Source: Bacteroidetes bacterium RIFCSPLOWO2_12_FULL_37_12
Lineage (GTDB): Bacteria; Bacteroidota; Bacteroidia; 2-12-FULL-37-12
Direction of reading: 5' to 3'
Assembly: GCA_001769655.1 (NCBI GenBank)
Contig: MEPC01000017.1
Location: forward strand, 26,157-90,156
Length of the DNA: 64,000 nucleotides
Below the pieces are notes generated by a model that was not told the DNA's origin, ran no database searches, and saw only the letters and a program-made list of their open reading frames with translations. Numbering within the stretch: position 1 is the stretch's first letter; every line of letters begins with the position of its first letter. Below are positions 26,822 through 35,997 of the stretch, one piece after another. Made by a program: the position numbers and the translations under genes.

Positions 26822-28402
26822 ATGCAGAGAGAATTTAACATTACCGGCACCTGTATTCCAGAAAAGCATTATATGGTAGATATTTCAGGAAAGCTCAAAG
26901 AAATTATGGTTTTGATTGAGAAAGGAAACTACTTTACGATTAACCGTCCGAGGCAGTATGGAAAAACCACTACTCAGTTTTTTTTGGAAAAGATCTTGGA
27001 AAAGAGAGAGGATTATTTAATTGCGAGAATATCTTTTGAAGGGGTGGGAGACAGCGTTTTTGCGAATGAAGAAGTTTTTGGAAAGAAAGTGATTGAATTT
27101 ATAGCAGACCGTATTTCAGCAGAAGAAGAAATACGAAACAAACTTTATGAATCTATCCATAATATATCCAGCATAAACACCTTATCCAAAGAAATAACAA
27201 AATTTTGTGAATCCATTAAAAAGAAATTTGTTTTACTTATTGATGAAGTGGACAAGAGCAGTAATAACCAGTTATTTTTGAGTTTTCTTGGGATGCTCCG
27301 CAATAAATACTTATTGCGGAATGAAGGAAGAGATTCTACCTTTCACAGTGTCATTCTTGCCGGTGTTCACGATGTGAAAACTTTAAAATTAAAACTGCGC
27401 CCCGGTGAGGAGCAAAAATACAACAGCCCCTGGAATATTGCCACTGACTTTAAAGTGGACATGAGTTTTAATCCGCAGGAAATTTCTACCATGCTCGTGG
27501 ATTATAGCAAGGATAAAAAAATAAAGATGGACATCACAAAAATCGCTGAAAGGATTTATCATTATACGAGTGGGTATCCGTTTTTAGTGAGCAAGATTTG
27601 CAAGGAAATAGACGAAAATATTTTACCTGAAAAAGAAAGAACGGAATGGAGTGTGAAAGAGGTAGAAAGAGCGGTGAAAACCATTACGCTTGGTGAAGAA
27701 TCCAATACAAATTTTGACAGTATTATTAAAAATATTGAAAACGACAGCGCTTTAGGTGATTTTGTTCTCAACCTGTTGTTAGGAAGCACCGAATATTCAT
27801 TTTTATACAATGTTCCTTTAATTTATAATGCTGTAACTCATGGAATCATAAAAAATGAAAAAGGCAAAGCAAAAATTCATAATAAAATTTATGAGGAATA
27901 CCTTACTAATTATTTTGTCATAAAATTAAAAACTGAAAATAAAAGTATTTTTTCTTCTTTCGATGTCGTTCAGAGTTCTTACATTAAACCAACCGGTAAA
28001 TTAGAAATTGAAAAAGTTCTCTTAAAATTTCAGGAAGTAATCAAAGAAAAATATTCCCAAAGCGAAGCATTAAAGAGCGATGAATTTCTGGAAAAGGAAT
28101 TACGAATGCGCTTTTTCTGTTTTATTCAACCCATTATGAACGGCATCGGCTTTGCGTTCAAGGAAGTAGAGACGGGAGAGGAAAAGAGGATAGATGTGGT
28201 GATTATCTTCCGTGATGAAAAATTTGTAGTGGAGTTGAAGCTCTGGCGAGGTATGAAATATCACAGACAGGGTATTAAACGGCTGAAAGATTATATGAAA
28301 AAAGAAGGTGTAAAAAAGGGATATATGCTTATAGCAGATAAGACCCGGCATAAGCAGTTTAAGGTGGAGAAGCAGGAAGGATTGATGATGGTGTGGATAT
28401 GA
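26822..28402 (+). CDS. AAA-ATPase-like protein with PD-(D/E)XK nuclease domain
   Basis: This 526-residue protein combines an N-terminal ATPase domain with a C-terminal nuclease-like domain. The Walker A motif is in NRPRQYGKTTT and Walker B is KFVLLIDEVDKS. The end shows the PD-(D/E)XK pattern EEKRIDVVIIFRDEKFVVELKLWRG, with Asp, Glu and Lys in order. It belongs to a family that is widespread and often multicopy in Bacteroidota; its biological role is unknown and a defence or mobile-element role has been considered. It stands alone on the plus strand with its own -7 box, and an attC-like inverted repeat lies just downstream. Confidence 0.8.
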   Translation: MQREFNITGTCIPEKHYMVDISGKLKEIMVLIEKGNYFTINRPRQYGKTTTQFFLEKILEKREDYLIARISFEGVGDSVFANEEVFGKKVIEFIADRISAEEEIRNKLYESIHNISSINTLSKEITKFCESIKKKFVLLIDEVDKSSNNQLFLSFLGMLRNKYLLRNEGRDSTFHSVILAGVHDVKTLKLKLRPGEEQKYNSPWNIATDFKVDMSFNPQEISTMLVDYSKDKKIKMDITKIAERIYHYTSGYPFLVSKICKEIDENILPEKERTEWSVKEVERAVKTITLGEESNTNFDSIIKNIENDSALGDFVLNLLLGSTEYSFLYNVPLIYNAVTHGIIKNEKGKAKIHNKIYEEYLTNYFVIKLKTENKSIFSSFDVVQSSYIKPTGKLEIEKVLLKFQEVIKEKYSQSEALKSDEFLEKELRMRFFCFIQPIMNGIGFAFKEVETGEEKRIDVVIIFRDEKFVVELKLWRGMKYHRQGIKRLKDYMKKEGVKKGYMLIADKTRHKQFKVEKQEGLMMVWI

Positions 28403-28474
28403 AGGGAACCCTATACCCATTTTCTTTCTATCATCTCAATCGTCTGTTTGGTATTATAAATATTTTTTCAAATC

Positions 28475-28612
28475 ATCTAACGGTTCGTGGGTTTAAGAAG
28501 TGGCGGATATTAAATGCACGTTACCGTCAGAAAACACAAAGTTAATTTAAAATAACGAACTTTCAAATTTTACGTACCCCGCCATTTCTTTAAACCCCCT
28601 GTTACCGCAAGT
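28475..28612. repeat. Imperfect inverted repeat, attC-like
   Basis: Downstream of the AAA/nuclease gene, GGGTTTAAGAAGTGGCGG (28489-28506) pairs with CCGCCATTTCTTTAAACCC (28579-28597) with one gap and one mismatch. The structure is bracketed by ATCTAAC on the left and GTTACCG on the right, reminiscent of the RYYYAAC...GTTRRRY frame of integron attC sites, although the right box does not fit the consensus. The purpose is unknown. Confidence 0.45.
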
Positions 28613-28626
28613 GCAATTGTCCTCTG

Positions 28627-30378
28627 TTATTGTTTTACCAGCTGAATGGTTTGTCCTTCAACTTTCAACAGATACACACCGTTATCATTCTTTGACAGGT
28701 CAATCGTTGTCTGTTTGTTCGTAAGATTACCCTTTTTAACCACTTTTCCTGTAATGTCAGTTATTTCAAAAGATTTATTTCCTGCTTTCACACGTTCAAT
28801 GATGAAGAGTCCGTTTGTAGGATTCGTATAAACCGAAAACTTATTATATTTGCTACTCTCAATTATTTCTGTAACGGTCGAATTGTAGCAGGAAGAAGTA
28901 TCCGTGCATCCGCTTTTTTCAACTGCTACCGCAAAATTGCCTGTAACTGTCGTAGTAAAGGTTTGATTGATTTCACCCGAGATTGTAGCGTAATTATTAT
29001 TGCAGTCCAGCCATTGATATGTTGCAACTGTAGCATTTGCTGTAAGTGAATTGGCAGAAGTTGTTACAGAAGTGTCCACCGTGTTAATGGTTAAATTAAG
29101 TGTCATCACACTGTCGCAGCCCACAGTGTTTGGAATAGTATCGGTGTAAGTTCCCGAAGATGTGTAGGTGATGGAGTTCCATGTATAACTGCCACACTCG
29201 GTAATAGAAAAAGATGAACCTGTATCTGTGCATGAAGTATCTGTTAGCTTTATCAAGATTACTTCATTCTGAAAAGAAGCCATGCTAAGTGTACTTCCGC
29301 TTAAAATAAATCCGCCATCAGCCGTTTGTTCTACATATCTTCCGTAAGCAGCTTCTTTGCCGGAAAATACTTTGGTCCACAAAATATCTCCTGACGAGTT
29401 TGTTTTAATTAAACAGATAGCAGATAGAAAAGTTGCATAAGTTTGAGTTTGCCCAATGAGTATGTAACCTCCATCGGAAGTTTGTTGTACTGTTTTACCT
29501 TTCTCACTTCCAGAACCTCCGTAAGTTTTTGTCCAAATGGTATCACCGCTTGGATTAGTTTTAATTAAATAAAAGTCATCACTACCCGCACCAAAACTTT
29601 TTGTTCTACCAAAAATAATATATCCACTGTCGGCTGTTTGCCTGATGGATTCTATCTCGTCATCATTTGCACCTCCGTAGGTTTTTGTCCAAAGCGTGTC
29701 TCCGATAGAATCGGTTCTGATAAAATAAAAATCTTTACCTCCGGAACCATAACTTTCTGTATAACCACCTAAAGCATAGCCACCTTCAGAAGTTTGAACA
29801 AAATCTTGCACAGATTCATTTTGATTACCCCCATATACTTTTGTCCATAAGGTATCTCCATTAATATCAGTTTTAACAAAGAATCCATTAAAATTACAGG
29901 GTCCATATACACACTGTGAACCAACCATTGCATAACCACCATCAGAGGTTTGATGAATTGTGTATCCATATTCGACTCCGCCATCAGCAGGAGTTTTCAC
30001 CCATTGCGTATTGCCTGAAACATCTAATTTAATAAGATAAAAATCGGGAAAATCACCTGCTCCGTAACTTTTTGTCCATCCAAAAACAGCGTAACCGGTA
30101 TCGGTTGTTTGTTCAACGGAATACCCCCAATCCTCATCCGTGCCTCCCAAAGTTTTAGTCCAACTTGTATCTCCGACTGCATCTGTTTTTACTACATAAA
30201 AGTCATATCCATTAGAAGTTGTTTGTCCCACCGATATATACCCGCCATCGATCGTTTGCTTTACTTCAACAGAATAATCATCGCTTGTTCCTCCATAGTA
30301 TTTTTCAAAGTCCACAGTGATCTGAGAAGAAACTTTTAACGAAAGTATCAATAGAACTGGTAGGATTAAATATTTCAT
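28627..30378 (-). CDS. T9SS-secreted protein with propeller-like repeats
   Basis: This 583-residue protein has a signal peptide (ILPVLLILSLKVSSQ) and about seven repeats of roughly 50 residues with the core GDTLWTKTYGG...DDEIESIRQTADSGYIIFG, probably forming a beta-propeller. A cysteine-containing linker (CGSYTWNSITYTSSGTY) follows, and a C-terminal T9SS type A sorting domain (YTNPTNGLFIIER; ITGKVVKKG; NGVYLLKV). The sorting domain should direct it through SprA to the cell surface or medium. The ligand or substrate is unknown. It is one of three such cargo proteins in this window. Confidence 0.85.
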   Translation of the reverse strand: MKYLILPVLLILSLKVSSQITVDFEKYYGGTSDDYSVEVKQTIDGGYISVGQTTSNGYDFYVVKTDAVGDTSWTKTLGGTDEDWGYSVEQTTDTGYAVFGWTKSYGAGDFPDFYLIKLDVSGNTQWVKTPADGGVEYGYTIHQTSDGGYAMVGSQCVYGPCNFNGFFVKTDINGDTLWTKVYGGNQNESVQDFVQTSEGGYALGGYTESYGSGGKDFYFIRTDSIGDTLWTKTYGGANDDEIESIRQTADSGYIIFGRTKSFGAGSDDFYLIKTNPSGDTIWTKTYGGSGSEKGKTVQQTSDGGYILIGQTQTYATFLSAICLIKTNSSGDILWTKVFSGKEAAYGRYVEQTADGGFILSGSTLSMASFQNEVILIKLTDTSCTDTGSSFSITECGSYTWNSITYTSSGTYTDTIPNTVGCDSVMTLNLTINTVDTSVTTSANSLTANATVATYQWLDCNNNYATISGEINQTFTTTVTGNFAVAVEKSGCTDTSSCYNSTVTEIIESSKYNKFSVYTNPTNGLFIIERVKAGNKSFEITDITGKVVKKGNLTNKQTTIDLSKNDNGVYLLKVEGQTIQLVKQ

Positions 30379-30696
30379 ATCTATCTTTTTTGGGTGTTTA
30401 TAATATTTTTATGATCATGTCAGCCTAATGTTTAAAGTGAGTTACATTTCAATTTTTTTGTCGTATGTAACAGTTACACAGTGATAAAGTTAGTTCATTT
30501 GCAATTATCATGTCTATATGCAGTATCGTTTTTAACATTGGTGCTAACGTCATTATTTCCGCATTGCGTATTTAATGTCTATTGACTTTTTCACCTTTAT
30601 AAATTGACAAAAATACTCATTTTTTTGCCTAATAACCTGATATGCAAGGTCGCATTTTTTATGTTATGGTAGTTTTTCGAGTCACCCTAAAATTTT
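30379..30696. other. Gene-free gap with a TGTAAC dyad
   Basis: This 318-bp AT-rich gap between two minus-strand genes contains no ORF, tRNA or array that I can support. The one clear structure is a perfect dyad TGTAACAGTTACA at 30466-30478 with a further GTTACA half-site at 30441-30446. It could be an operator for the T9SS cargo gene starting at 30378. No convincing TAnnTTTG box was found. Confidence 0.45.
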
Positions 30697-31740
30697 CTAT
30701 TTCTCCTCTTCCACCGTCCACAACAGCCCCTCCAATTCACGCATCAAATTCCTTTTGGGTTCGTTGGGCGCATATAAAAATGCTTCCACGAAGAAAAGAG
30801 TTTGAAATTTCTTATCCGTAAACACCAGCGCCATAAAAGGTCCCCCCATGGTGTTGTTATTTGTTTTCCATAAGCCCCTTATTTCTTTTCCTGTATTACC
30901 TTGATAGGTAATCCAGCGAGACACAAGGGGAAGTTCCTCTTGAAGCGTAAGAAATGAATTCTTTGAATCATTGCCATAAATAAATTTTTTTCCTGTTTCA
31001 CAGTGCCACTCCGTCAATGCCGAATCGGAAAACTGTTTTTGAGATAGGTACGGTTTCCATGAAATAAAAATATTCCGGTCGCGAATGTTCTCTGCATATC
31101 GCCACCAGACAAAGCCGGAGGTGTCTTTGATTAATAAAAATTCAGTTGGAAGATGCAGAGAAAATTCCCGGTTACTTTTTGGAAATGTTTCCGGAAATTT
31201 ATTTTTAAAAATCAACATTTTGTTTTTTATTTCCGTATCGAGTAAATTTTCCAATATAAATTTTCCTTCCTGTAGAATTTTTCCTGCTAATGCATCCTGG
31301 TTTCCTTCCACTAAAAAATGAATCTGCTGTCCACTGGCAAACAAATCTTTTTCACGGAAATAAAATAACGAATCCAAGCCATTAATTATTTTCTTTTGAG
31401 GTAAACGGTGATTGATAAATTTTCCTGTTGCATTAATGCCATCGAGCACTCCGGCAAAAAGAATTATTTTATGCCTTTTCCAGAAATCAGAAAATTTTTC
31501 CATAGGAATGTAGGTAATGTTGAAAAATGGTTCACATCCTGAAAAATAATGAATAGTATCCTTCAAGGTGTTTTTTAGCGCTATTCCCGCACTTGATTTC
31601 CATAACAAACTGTCGCATACAACCAGAATTTCACCTTCACGTCCTATAGAAGCAGGAAGTATGGAGGATTTTTTGTCGGATTGACAGCTTGCTGAATATA
31701 TCAGTAGAAAAGTAAGTATCGTTTTTTGGGAAAAGTTCAT
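30697..31740 (-). CDS. DUF4837-family lipoprotein
   Basis: This 347-residue protein begins with a lipoprotein signal ([17 protein letters not shown], Cys19) and continues with sequence I recognise as DUF4837: [20 protein letters not shown] at the N-terminus, and [19 protein letters not shown] with [11 protein letters not shown] near the end. The function is unknown; the protein is expected in the periplasm or at the outer membrane. The track start at 31854 would begin inside the opposing fbp gene, so I use the ATG at 31740 in front of the lipoprotein signal. It diverges from fbp with 58 bp between start codons. Confidence 0.8.
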   Translation of the reverse strand: MNFSQKTILTFLLIYSASCQSDKKSSILPASIGREGEILVVCDSLLWKSSAGIALKNTLKDTIHYFSGCEPFFNITYIPMEKFSDFWKRHKIILFAGVLDGINATGKFINHRLPQKKIINGLDSLFYFREKDLFASGQQIHFLVEGNQDALAGKILQEGKFILENLLDTEIKNKMLIFKNKFPETFPKSNREFSLHLPTEFLLIKDTSGFVWWRYAENIRDRNIFISWKPYLSQKQFSDSALTEWHCETGKKFIYGNDSKNSFLTLQEELPLVSRWITYQGNTGKEIRGLWKTNNNTMGGPFMALVFTDKKFQTLFFVEAFLYAPNEPKRNLMRELEGLLWTVEEEK

Positions 31741-31773
31741 GAATGTTATCCAACAAATTAACCCAAAAATATT

Positions 31774-31781
31774 TACATTTG
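31774..31781 (+). promoter_or_regulatory. -7 box TACATTTG of fbp
   Basis: TACATTTG ends 17 bases before the ATG at 31799 and lies downstream of the track start at 31739, fixing the later start. Confidence 0.5.
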
Positions 31782-31798
31782 CGTCTTTACAACACACT

Positions 31799-32866
31799 AT
31801 GGCTGATTTTGATAAGCTCGCCGCTCCTGTAGGAACCACCCTGGACCGTTTCATAATGATGCGCCAGCAGGATTTTCTCTACGCAACCGGAGAATTATCT
31901 CAATTATTGAGAGATATTGCCCTTGCAACAAAAATTGTAAACCGGGAAATAAACCGCGCAGGGTTGATAAATATTTCCGGTACGTATGGAGCCATTAATG
32001 TGCAAGGGGAAGAACAACAGAAAATGGATGTGATTGCCAATATCCGTTTTATCCGTGCATTAAAAAATGGCGGTGAAACCTGTGTGATTGCCTCTGAAGA
32101 AAACGACACCATCATTGATACTGAAAAGTATCAAGGCAGATACGTAGTTGCCATAGACCCTTTAGACGGTTCGTCCAATATTGATGTAAATGTATCGGTG
32201 GGGACTATTTTTTCCATATACCGGCGAATGTCTCCCATAAATACTCCCGGTACCATTGAAGATTTCATGCAGGGTGGAACGCAACAAGTTGCCGCCGGAT
32301 ACATAATTTTTGGTTCTTCCACCATGTTTGTTTACACCACCGGTCATGGGGTAAACGGTTTCACGTATGAACATTCTCTTGGCGAATTTTTTTTATCGCA
32401 TCCGAACATGAAAATTAAAGATGCAGGAAAAATATATTCTATCAATGAGGGGCTTGCGATGGAGATGACCGAAGGGGTAAAAGCATATCTTGATTATTGT
32501 AAAGAAACAGACAAAGAAACTTATCGTCCCTATTCGTGCAGATATATCGGTTCGCTGGTTGCCGATTTTCACCGGAATCTGTTGAAAGGGGGAATTTATA
32601 TTTATCCTGCTACTAAAAAGCTCAAAACCGGTAAATTAAGATTGTTGTACGAGGCATTTCCTCTCTCATTCATTATAGAGCAAGCAGGTGGAAAAGCCAG
32701 TGATGGTATTAACAGAATGTTGGAAATAAAACCAACAACTCTTCATCAACGCACTCCGCTTTATATTGGTTCGAAAACAATGGTGGAAAAGGCAGAAGAG
32801 ATGTTGAGGATTCATGAAGCGGTGAAGACCTCACCCCAGCCCCTCTCCAAAGTGGAGAGGGGTTAG
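31799..32866 (+). CDS. fbp: Fructose-1,6-bisphosphatase, class I
   Basis: FBPase removes the 1-phosphate from fructose-1,6-bisphosphate in gluconeogenesis. This 355-residue protein shows the class I metal- and phosphate-binding motifs SEENDT and [27 protein letters not shown], and the substrate loop [16 protein letters not shown] use the ATG at 31799 because a -7 box lies between it and the earlier start. The last residues ([13 protein letters not shown]) are not FBPase sequence but the translation of the CCTCACCCC dispersed repeat, which also supplies the stop codon. The enzyme core appears complete, so the extension is probably harmless. Confidence 0.95.
   Translation: MADFDKLAAPVGTTLDRFIMMRQQDFLYATGELSQLLRDIALATKIVNREINRAGLINISGTYGAINVQGEEQQKMDVIANIRFIRALKNGGETCVIASEENDTIIDTEKYQGRYVVAIDPLDGSSNIDVNVSVGTIFSIYRRMSPINTPGTIEDFMQGGTQQVAAGYIIFGSSTMFVYTTGHGVNGFTYEHSLGEFFLSHPNMKIKDAGKIYSINEGLAMEMTEGVKAYLDYCKETDKETYRPYSCRYIGSLVADFHRNLLKGGIYIYPATKKLKTGKLRLLYEAFPLSFIIEQAGGKASDGINRMLEIKPTTLHQRTPLYIGSKTMVEKAEEMLRIHEAVKTSPQPLSKVERG
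32828..32863. repeat. CCTCACCCC repeat copy 1, fused to fbp end
   Basis: The copy reads ACCTCACCCCAGCCCCTCTC followed by a short loop and TGGAGAGGGG, giving a 10-bp stem. It lies inside the 3' end of fbp. Confidence 0.85.
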
Positions 32867-32873
32867 AGATTTG

Positions 32874-33323
32874 TTATAATCCCTCCCCTTCTACTTCTTC
32901 GCGGGTTTCTCTCAAATCATTTATGGTATTTTCCAACTCAATAACTTTCAGGTTCATTGCATTTAATGCTTCTTCTAAAGCATTTTTATCGGTTTGTAAC
33001 TTGTCGCTTGCTTCTTTTAAGGTATGTATTTCTCTTTTTAATTCACTATTTTCATTGGTGTATTTGATGATTTCTGAATTTAATTTCGAATTTTGAAGCC
33101 GTACCACGGTCACTTCTGATTTTACATTTGTGATTTCCTTATTTTTTAATTCTACTTCGTTTTTCTTGTTCTCAATATCTGATTGTAAACTTTCGATTTT
33201 GCTTTTCAACTCTGAGATTTCTTTATTCCGGTTTTCCAATTCGAGCTTAATGGTAAGCAGATTGGAATAAAGATTAGTTACCTTGCCGGTAATTTCTTCT
33301 GCGTAATTTATTTTTGTTGCCAT
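32874..33323 (-). CDS. Coiled-coil protein of unknown function
   Basis: This 149-residue acidic protein is almost wholly coiled coil, with heptad-type sequence such as IKLELENRNKEISELKSKIE and LQTDKNALEEALNAMNLKV. It has no signal peptide, membrane helix or catalytic motif. The stop codon lies 7 bp from the end of fbp, which converges on it. It precedes nothing and follows a second coiled-coil protein gene on the same strand, 84 bp away, so the two may form an operon. A structural or cell-division role is possible, but nothing here proves one. Confidence 0.6.
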   Translation of the reverse strand: MATKINYAEEITGKVTNLYSNLLTIKLELENRNKEISELKSKIESLQSDIENKKNEVELKNKEITNVKSEVTVVRLQNSKLNSEIIKYTNENSELKREIHTLKEASDKLQTDKNALEEALNAMNLKVIELENTINDLRETREEVEGEGL

Positions 33324-33344
33324 GGTTTAAAAGTTTTAATTCCA

Positions 33345-33376
33345 ACTAACTTTGTTTCTTTGTGTCTTTGCGTTGA
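33345..33376. repeat. CTTTGTGTCTTTGCG intergenic repeat
   Basis: CTTTGTTTCTTTGTGTCTTTGCG lies between the two coiled-coil genes and is the reverse-complement form of the CGCAAAG repeat at 54570-54605. This simple dispersed repeat type is common in Bacteroidota gaps. Confidence 0.55.
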
Positions 33377-33407
33377 AAAAACTGCATTATGCAAGATATC
33401 TATTGAA

Positions 33408-34433
33408 TTACCATCCCGAGTCCTCTTTCTTTCCAGAATCATTTTTCTTTTCGGGCTCTTTTTTTTCTGTTTCTTTTTCGGATTCTTTCTTTTTGGAATC
33501 TTTCATTTCCTGTGCTTTTTTTAACTTCAATTTTTGCAAACTGTCTATTTTAATAAGAGCGGTGTCCGTTATAATGGTTGATTGCTGTATTTTCTTTTCG
33601 GAAATAATATTTTGCAATTCATTTAAAGAATAATTTTTATAATCCCCTTTGCCAGGTGCAGGAGAAGACGGTTTACTAATGTTATTAACCAAGTCGGTTT
33701 TATTTTCATTGGTGATCTTCTTTTCATTTTTAACAGGTAATTTTTCTGCTGTTTTAATTTTTTCTGGTTTAACTTTTTCTTTCTGGGGAGTTTCTTTAGG
33801 AACAATATTTTCACTCACCGGCTGATTTTTTTGTTTTTCCGGCTGTTTGACGATTTTCTCTTCCTGATTTGATTTCTTTTTTTTCTCCGCAACTACTGCA
33901 TTTTTTTCAACCAGTTTTGGTTCAACAGGTTTTGGTTTAGTTACGTCTGGTGTTTTAATTTCTTTTTTTTCAGGCACTTTTTCTTTCGAAGGTTCTGTTT
34001 TTTTAATTTCTTTTGTAGCGGCTACAACCGGTATATCCTTTTTTTCAACGGTGTTGTTTTCTTTTGATTCAAGAGCCAACTTTTCTTTTTGTTTCCATTC
34101 TTCTTCTTTTTTAGAAAAATCATCTGCTTGCTTTTCCAATTGAGTGATTTTGTTTTTTAGACCTTCATTTTCTTTTTTAAATAATTCCATTTCCGCCGCT
34201 GAAACTGCATCGCTGGATTTTCTGGGACTAAATAAGAGAAACACCACTCCAGCCAGTAAAACTCCGGATAAGATGATAAAAATACTTTTTAATTTACCGG
34301 AAGATTTCCGGTCAGCGTCAAACTTCTTAATATTTTCAAATATTTCGAGGTCGCTGTCGCACTTAGGGCAGTGGCGTAGCGATTCATCCAAATCCGGGTT
34401 ATTACAAACGGGACATTCGTGGAGAGTGGGCAT
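33408..34433 (-). CDS. Membrane protein with zinc ribbon and Lys-rich coiled coil
   Basis: This 341-residue protein starts with a short zinc-ribbon-like motif (CPVCNN...CPKCDSDLEIF, four cysteines in CXXC pairs), then one membrane helix (LKSIFIILSGVLLAGVVFLLF, about 52-72). The rest is a coiled coil and a long Lys/Glu/Pro-rich disordered stretch ending SGKKEDSGW. The arrangement suggests a cytoplasmic ribbon with a periplasmic tail. The family is not recognised. A -7 box TAAATTTG (34452-34459) lies 19 bases before the ATG, face to face with the promoter of the divergent dehydrogenase gene. Confidence 0.6.
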   Translation of the reverse strand: MPTLHECPVCNNPDLDESLRHCPKCDSDLEIFENIKKFDADRKSSGKLKSIFIILSGVLLAGVVFLLFSPRKSSDAVSAAEMELFKKENEGLKNKITQLEKQADDFSKKEEEWKQKEKLALESKENNTVEKKDIPVVAATKEIKKTEPSKEKVPEKKEIKTPDVTKPKPVEPKLVEKNAVVAEKKKKSNQEEKIVKQPEKQKNQPVSENIVPKETPQKEKVKPEKIKTAEKLPVKNEKKITNENKTDLVNNISKPSSPAPGKGDYKNYSLNELQNIISEKKIQQSTIITDTALIKIDSLQKLKLKKAQEMKDSKKKESEKETEKKEPEKKNDSGKKEDSGW

Positions 34434-34451
34434 CTTTTTTAGTGAAAGTTA

Positions 34452-34471
34452 CAAATTTATTACTAATTTTG
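34452..34471. promoter_or_regulatory. Divergent -7 boxes between two genes
   Basis: TAAATTTG on the minus strand (34452-34459) serves the zinc-ribbon gene; TAATTTTG on the plus strand (34464-34471) serves the dehydrogenase gene and ends only 7 bases before its ATG at 34478. The two boxes are 4 bp apart. Confidence 0.5.
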
Positions 34472-34477
34472 GAAATT

Positions 34478-35815
34478 ATGAACATAAAAAAAATTCTTAT
34501 ACTGGGAGCCGGAAGGTCTTCCTTTTATCTGATAAATTATCTGCTCGAAAATGCTGACAAAGAAAATTGGTTAGTAACCGTAGTGGATAAAACCATTCAA
34601 CTTGCCAATGAAAAAACCAATAATCACCCCTGTTCAACCGCCCTTGGGGTTGATATTCTAAAACCCGAACAAAGATACCATTTAGTATCCGATTCTGACA
34701 TAGTTATTTCATTATTGCCTCCCGATCTTCATTTTCTGGTTGCAACTGATTGCCTGGAATTGAAAAAACATTTATTTACAGCTTCCTATATATCGCCCGA
34801 AATCCAGAGATTGAATGAGCCGGTAGAAAAAAATAACCTGTTGTTTATGAATGAAATAGGGTTAGACCCCGGCATTGACCACATTTCGGCTATAAAAATA
34901 ATCCACAAAATAAAAGCGAAAAATGGAAAATTAATTTCGTTTAAATCCTATTGCGGCGGGTTGATAGCCCCTGAATGTAATGATAATCCATGGAATTATA
35001 AATTTACCTGGAATCCCAGGAATGTGATTTTAGCCGGACAAGGAACTGCAAAATATTTGTTAAATGGAAAGTACAAATATGTCCCCTATAACCGGATTTT
35101 TACAAATTCAGAAATCGTCGAGGTGGAAGGAGCCGGGACTTATGAAGCATATCCTAACAGGGATTCGATAGGATACAGGAAAATATATGGGATTGAAGAT
35201 ATATCAACCATGCTCAGGGGAACATTGCGTTCACCCGATTTTTGCAATTCATGGGATATTTTTATAAAACTTGGACTAACGGATGATTCCTACCAGATAG
35301 AAAATTCAAAAAACATGAGTTATAAGGAATTGATTGAAAGTTTGCTACCACATTCTCAAGGAAAAACTCTCTCCGAAAAAATTTGTTCTGTTGCGAATGT
35401 TGCTGCTGACTCCACAGCATATAAAAATTTTCTCTGGACAGGAATAGCATCGGATGAAAAAATTCCTCTTGAAAAAGCCAGTCCGGCGATGATTTTGCAA
35501 AATCTTCTCGAATCAAAATGGAAAATGAATCCTAATGATAAAGACATGGTAGTCATGCATCATGAATTTTCATATATAAACAGTAACGGCAATCAAAAAC
35601 ATATTTCAAGTTCATTGGTAGTAAAAGGTGAAAATTCGCAATTAACCGCCATGGCAAAAACCGTAGGGTTGCCTTTAGCCATCACGGTAAAACTTTTTTT
35701 ACAGGGAAAAATTTCATTAAGGGGGGTACGAATACCGGTTTATAAAGAAATCTACCTTCCGGTTCTGAATGAATTAGAGAAAAATGGGATTATCTTTTCG
35801 GAAACGGAAGGATAG
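34478..35815 (+). CDS. Saccharopine dehydrogenase-like oxidoreductase
   Basis: This 445-residue enzyme has an N-terminal NAD(P)-binding Rossmann motif (ILILGAGRSSFYLINYLLE) and a saccharopine dehydrogenase C-terminal domain with NEIGLDPGIDHISAIKIIHKI and SFKSYCGGLIAPECNDNPWNYKFTWNP. Saccharopine dehydrogenases form or split saccharopine in lysine metabolism, and this version is the homologue widespread in Bacteroidota; the physiological direction cannot be read from sequence. I chose the ATG at 34478 because the earlier track start at 34442 lies upstream of the -7 box. The transcript would be nearly leaderless. No other lysine pathway gene is adjacent. Confidence 0.85.
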   Translation: MNIKKILILGAGRSSFYLINYLLENADKENWLVTVVDKTIQLANEKTNNHPCSTALGVDILKPEQRYHLVSDSDIVISLLPPDLHFLVATDCLELKKHLFTASYISPEIQRLNEPVEKNNLLFMNEIGLDPGIDHISAIKIIHKIKAKNGKLISFKSYCGGLIAPECNDNPWNYKFTWNPRNVILAGQGTAKYLLNGKYKYVPYNRIFTNSEIVEVEGAGTYEAYPNRDSIGYRKIYGIEDISTMLRGTLRSPDFCNSWDIFIKLGLTDDSYQIENSKNMSYKELIESLLPHSQGKTLSEKICSVANVAADSTAYKNFLWTGIASDEKIPLEKASPAMILQNLLESKWKMNPNDKDMVVMHHEFSYINSNGNQKHISSSLVVKGENSQLTAMAKTVGLPLAITVKLFLQGKISLRGVRIPVYKEIYLPVLNELEKNGIIFSETEG

Positions 35816-35877
35816 GGAGAAAGAAATTTATTTATACTTTAAACGGAACAAATTTCAGCAAATGTCTATATTGACAT

Positions 35878-35944
35878 ATTGCTCTATTGTTTCATTGTTA
35901 ATTGACCCCATGATTTCAGCACAACAATGAAACAATGTAGCAAT
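35878..35944. terminator. 22-bp inverted repeat between convergent genes
   Basis: ATTGCTCTATTGTTTCATTG (from 35878) is complementary to 35923-35944, with 2 mismatches in 22. The arms themselves are built from CAATG/CATTG short repeats. It lies between the convergent dehydrogenase and HAD phosphatase genes and could be a bidirectional terminator, although there is no strong T-tract. Confidence 0.5.
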
Positions 35945-35997
35945 GGAACAATGAACAGAGTTACACGAAAATTTATACCGATTGCAGTATAGTAAAT

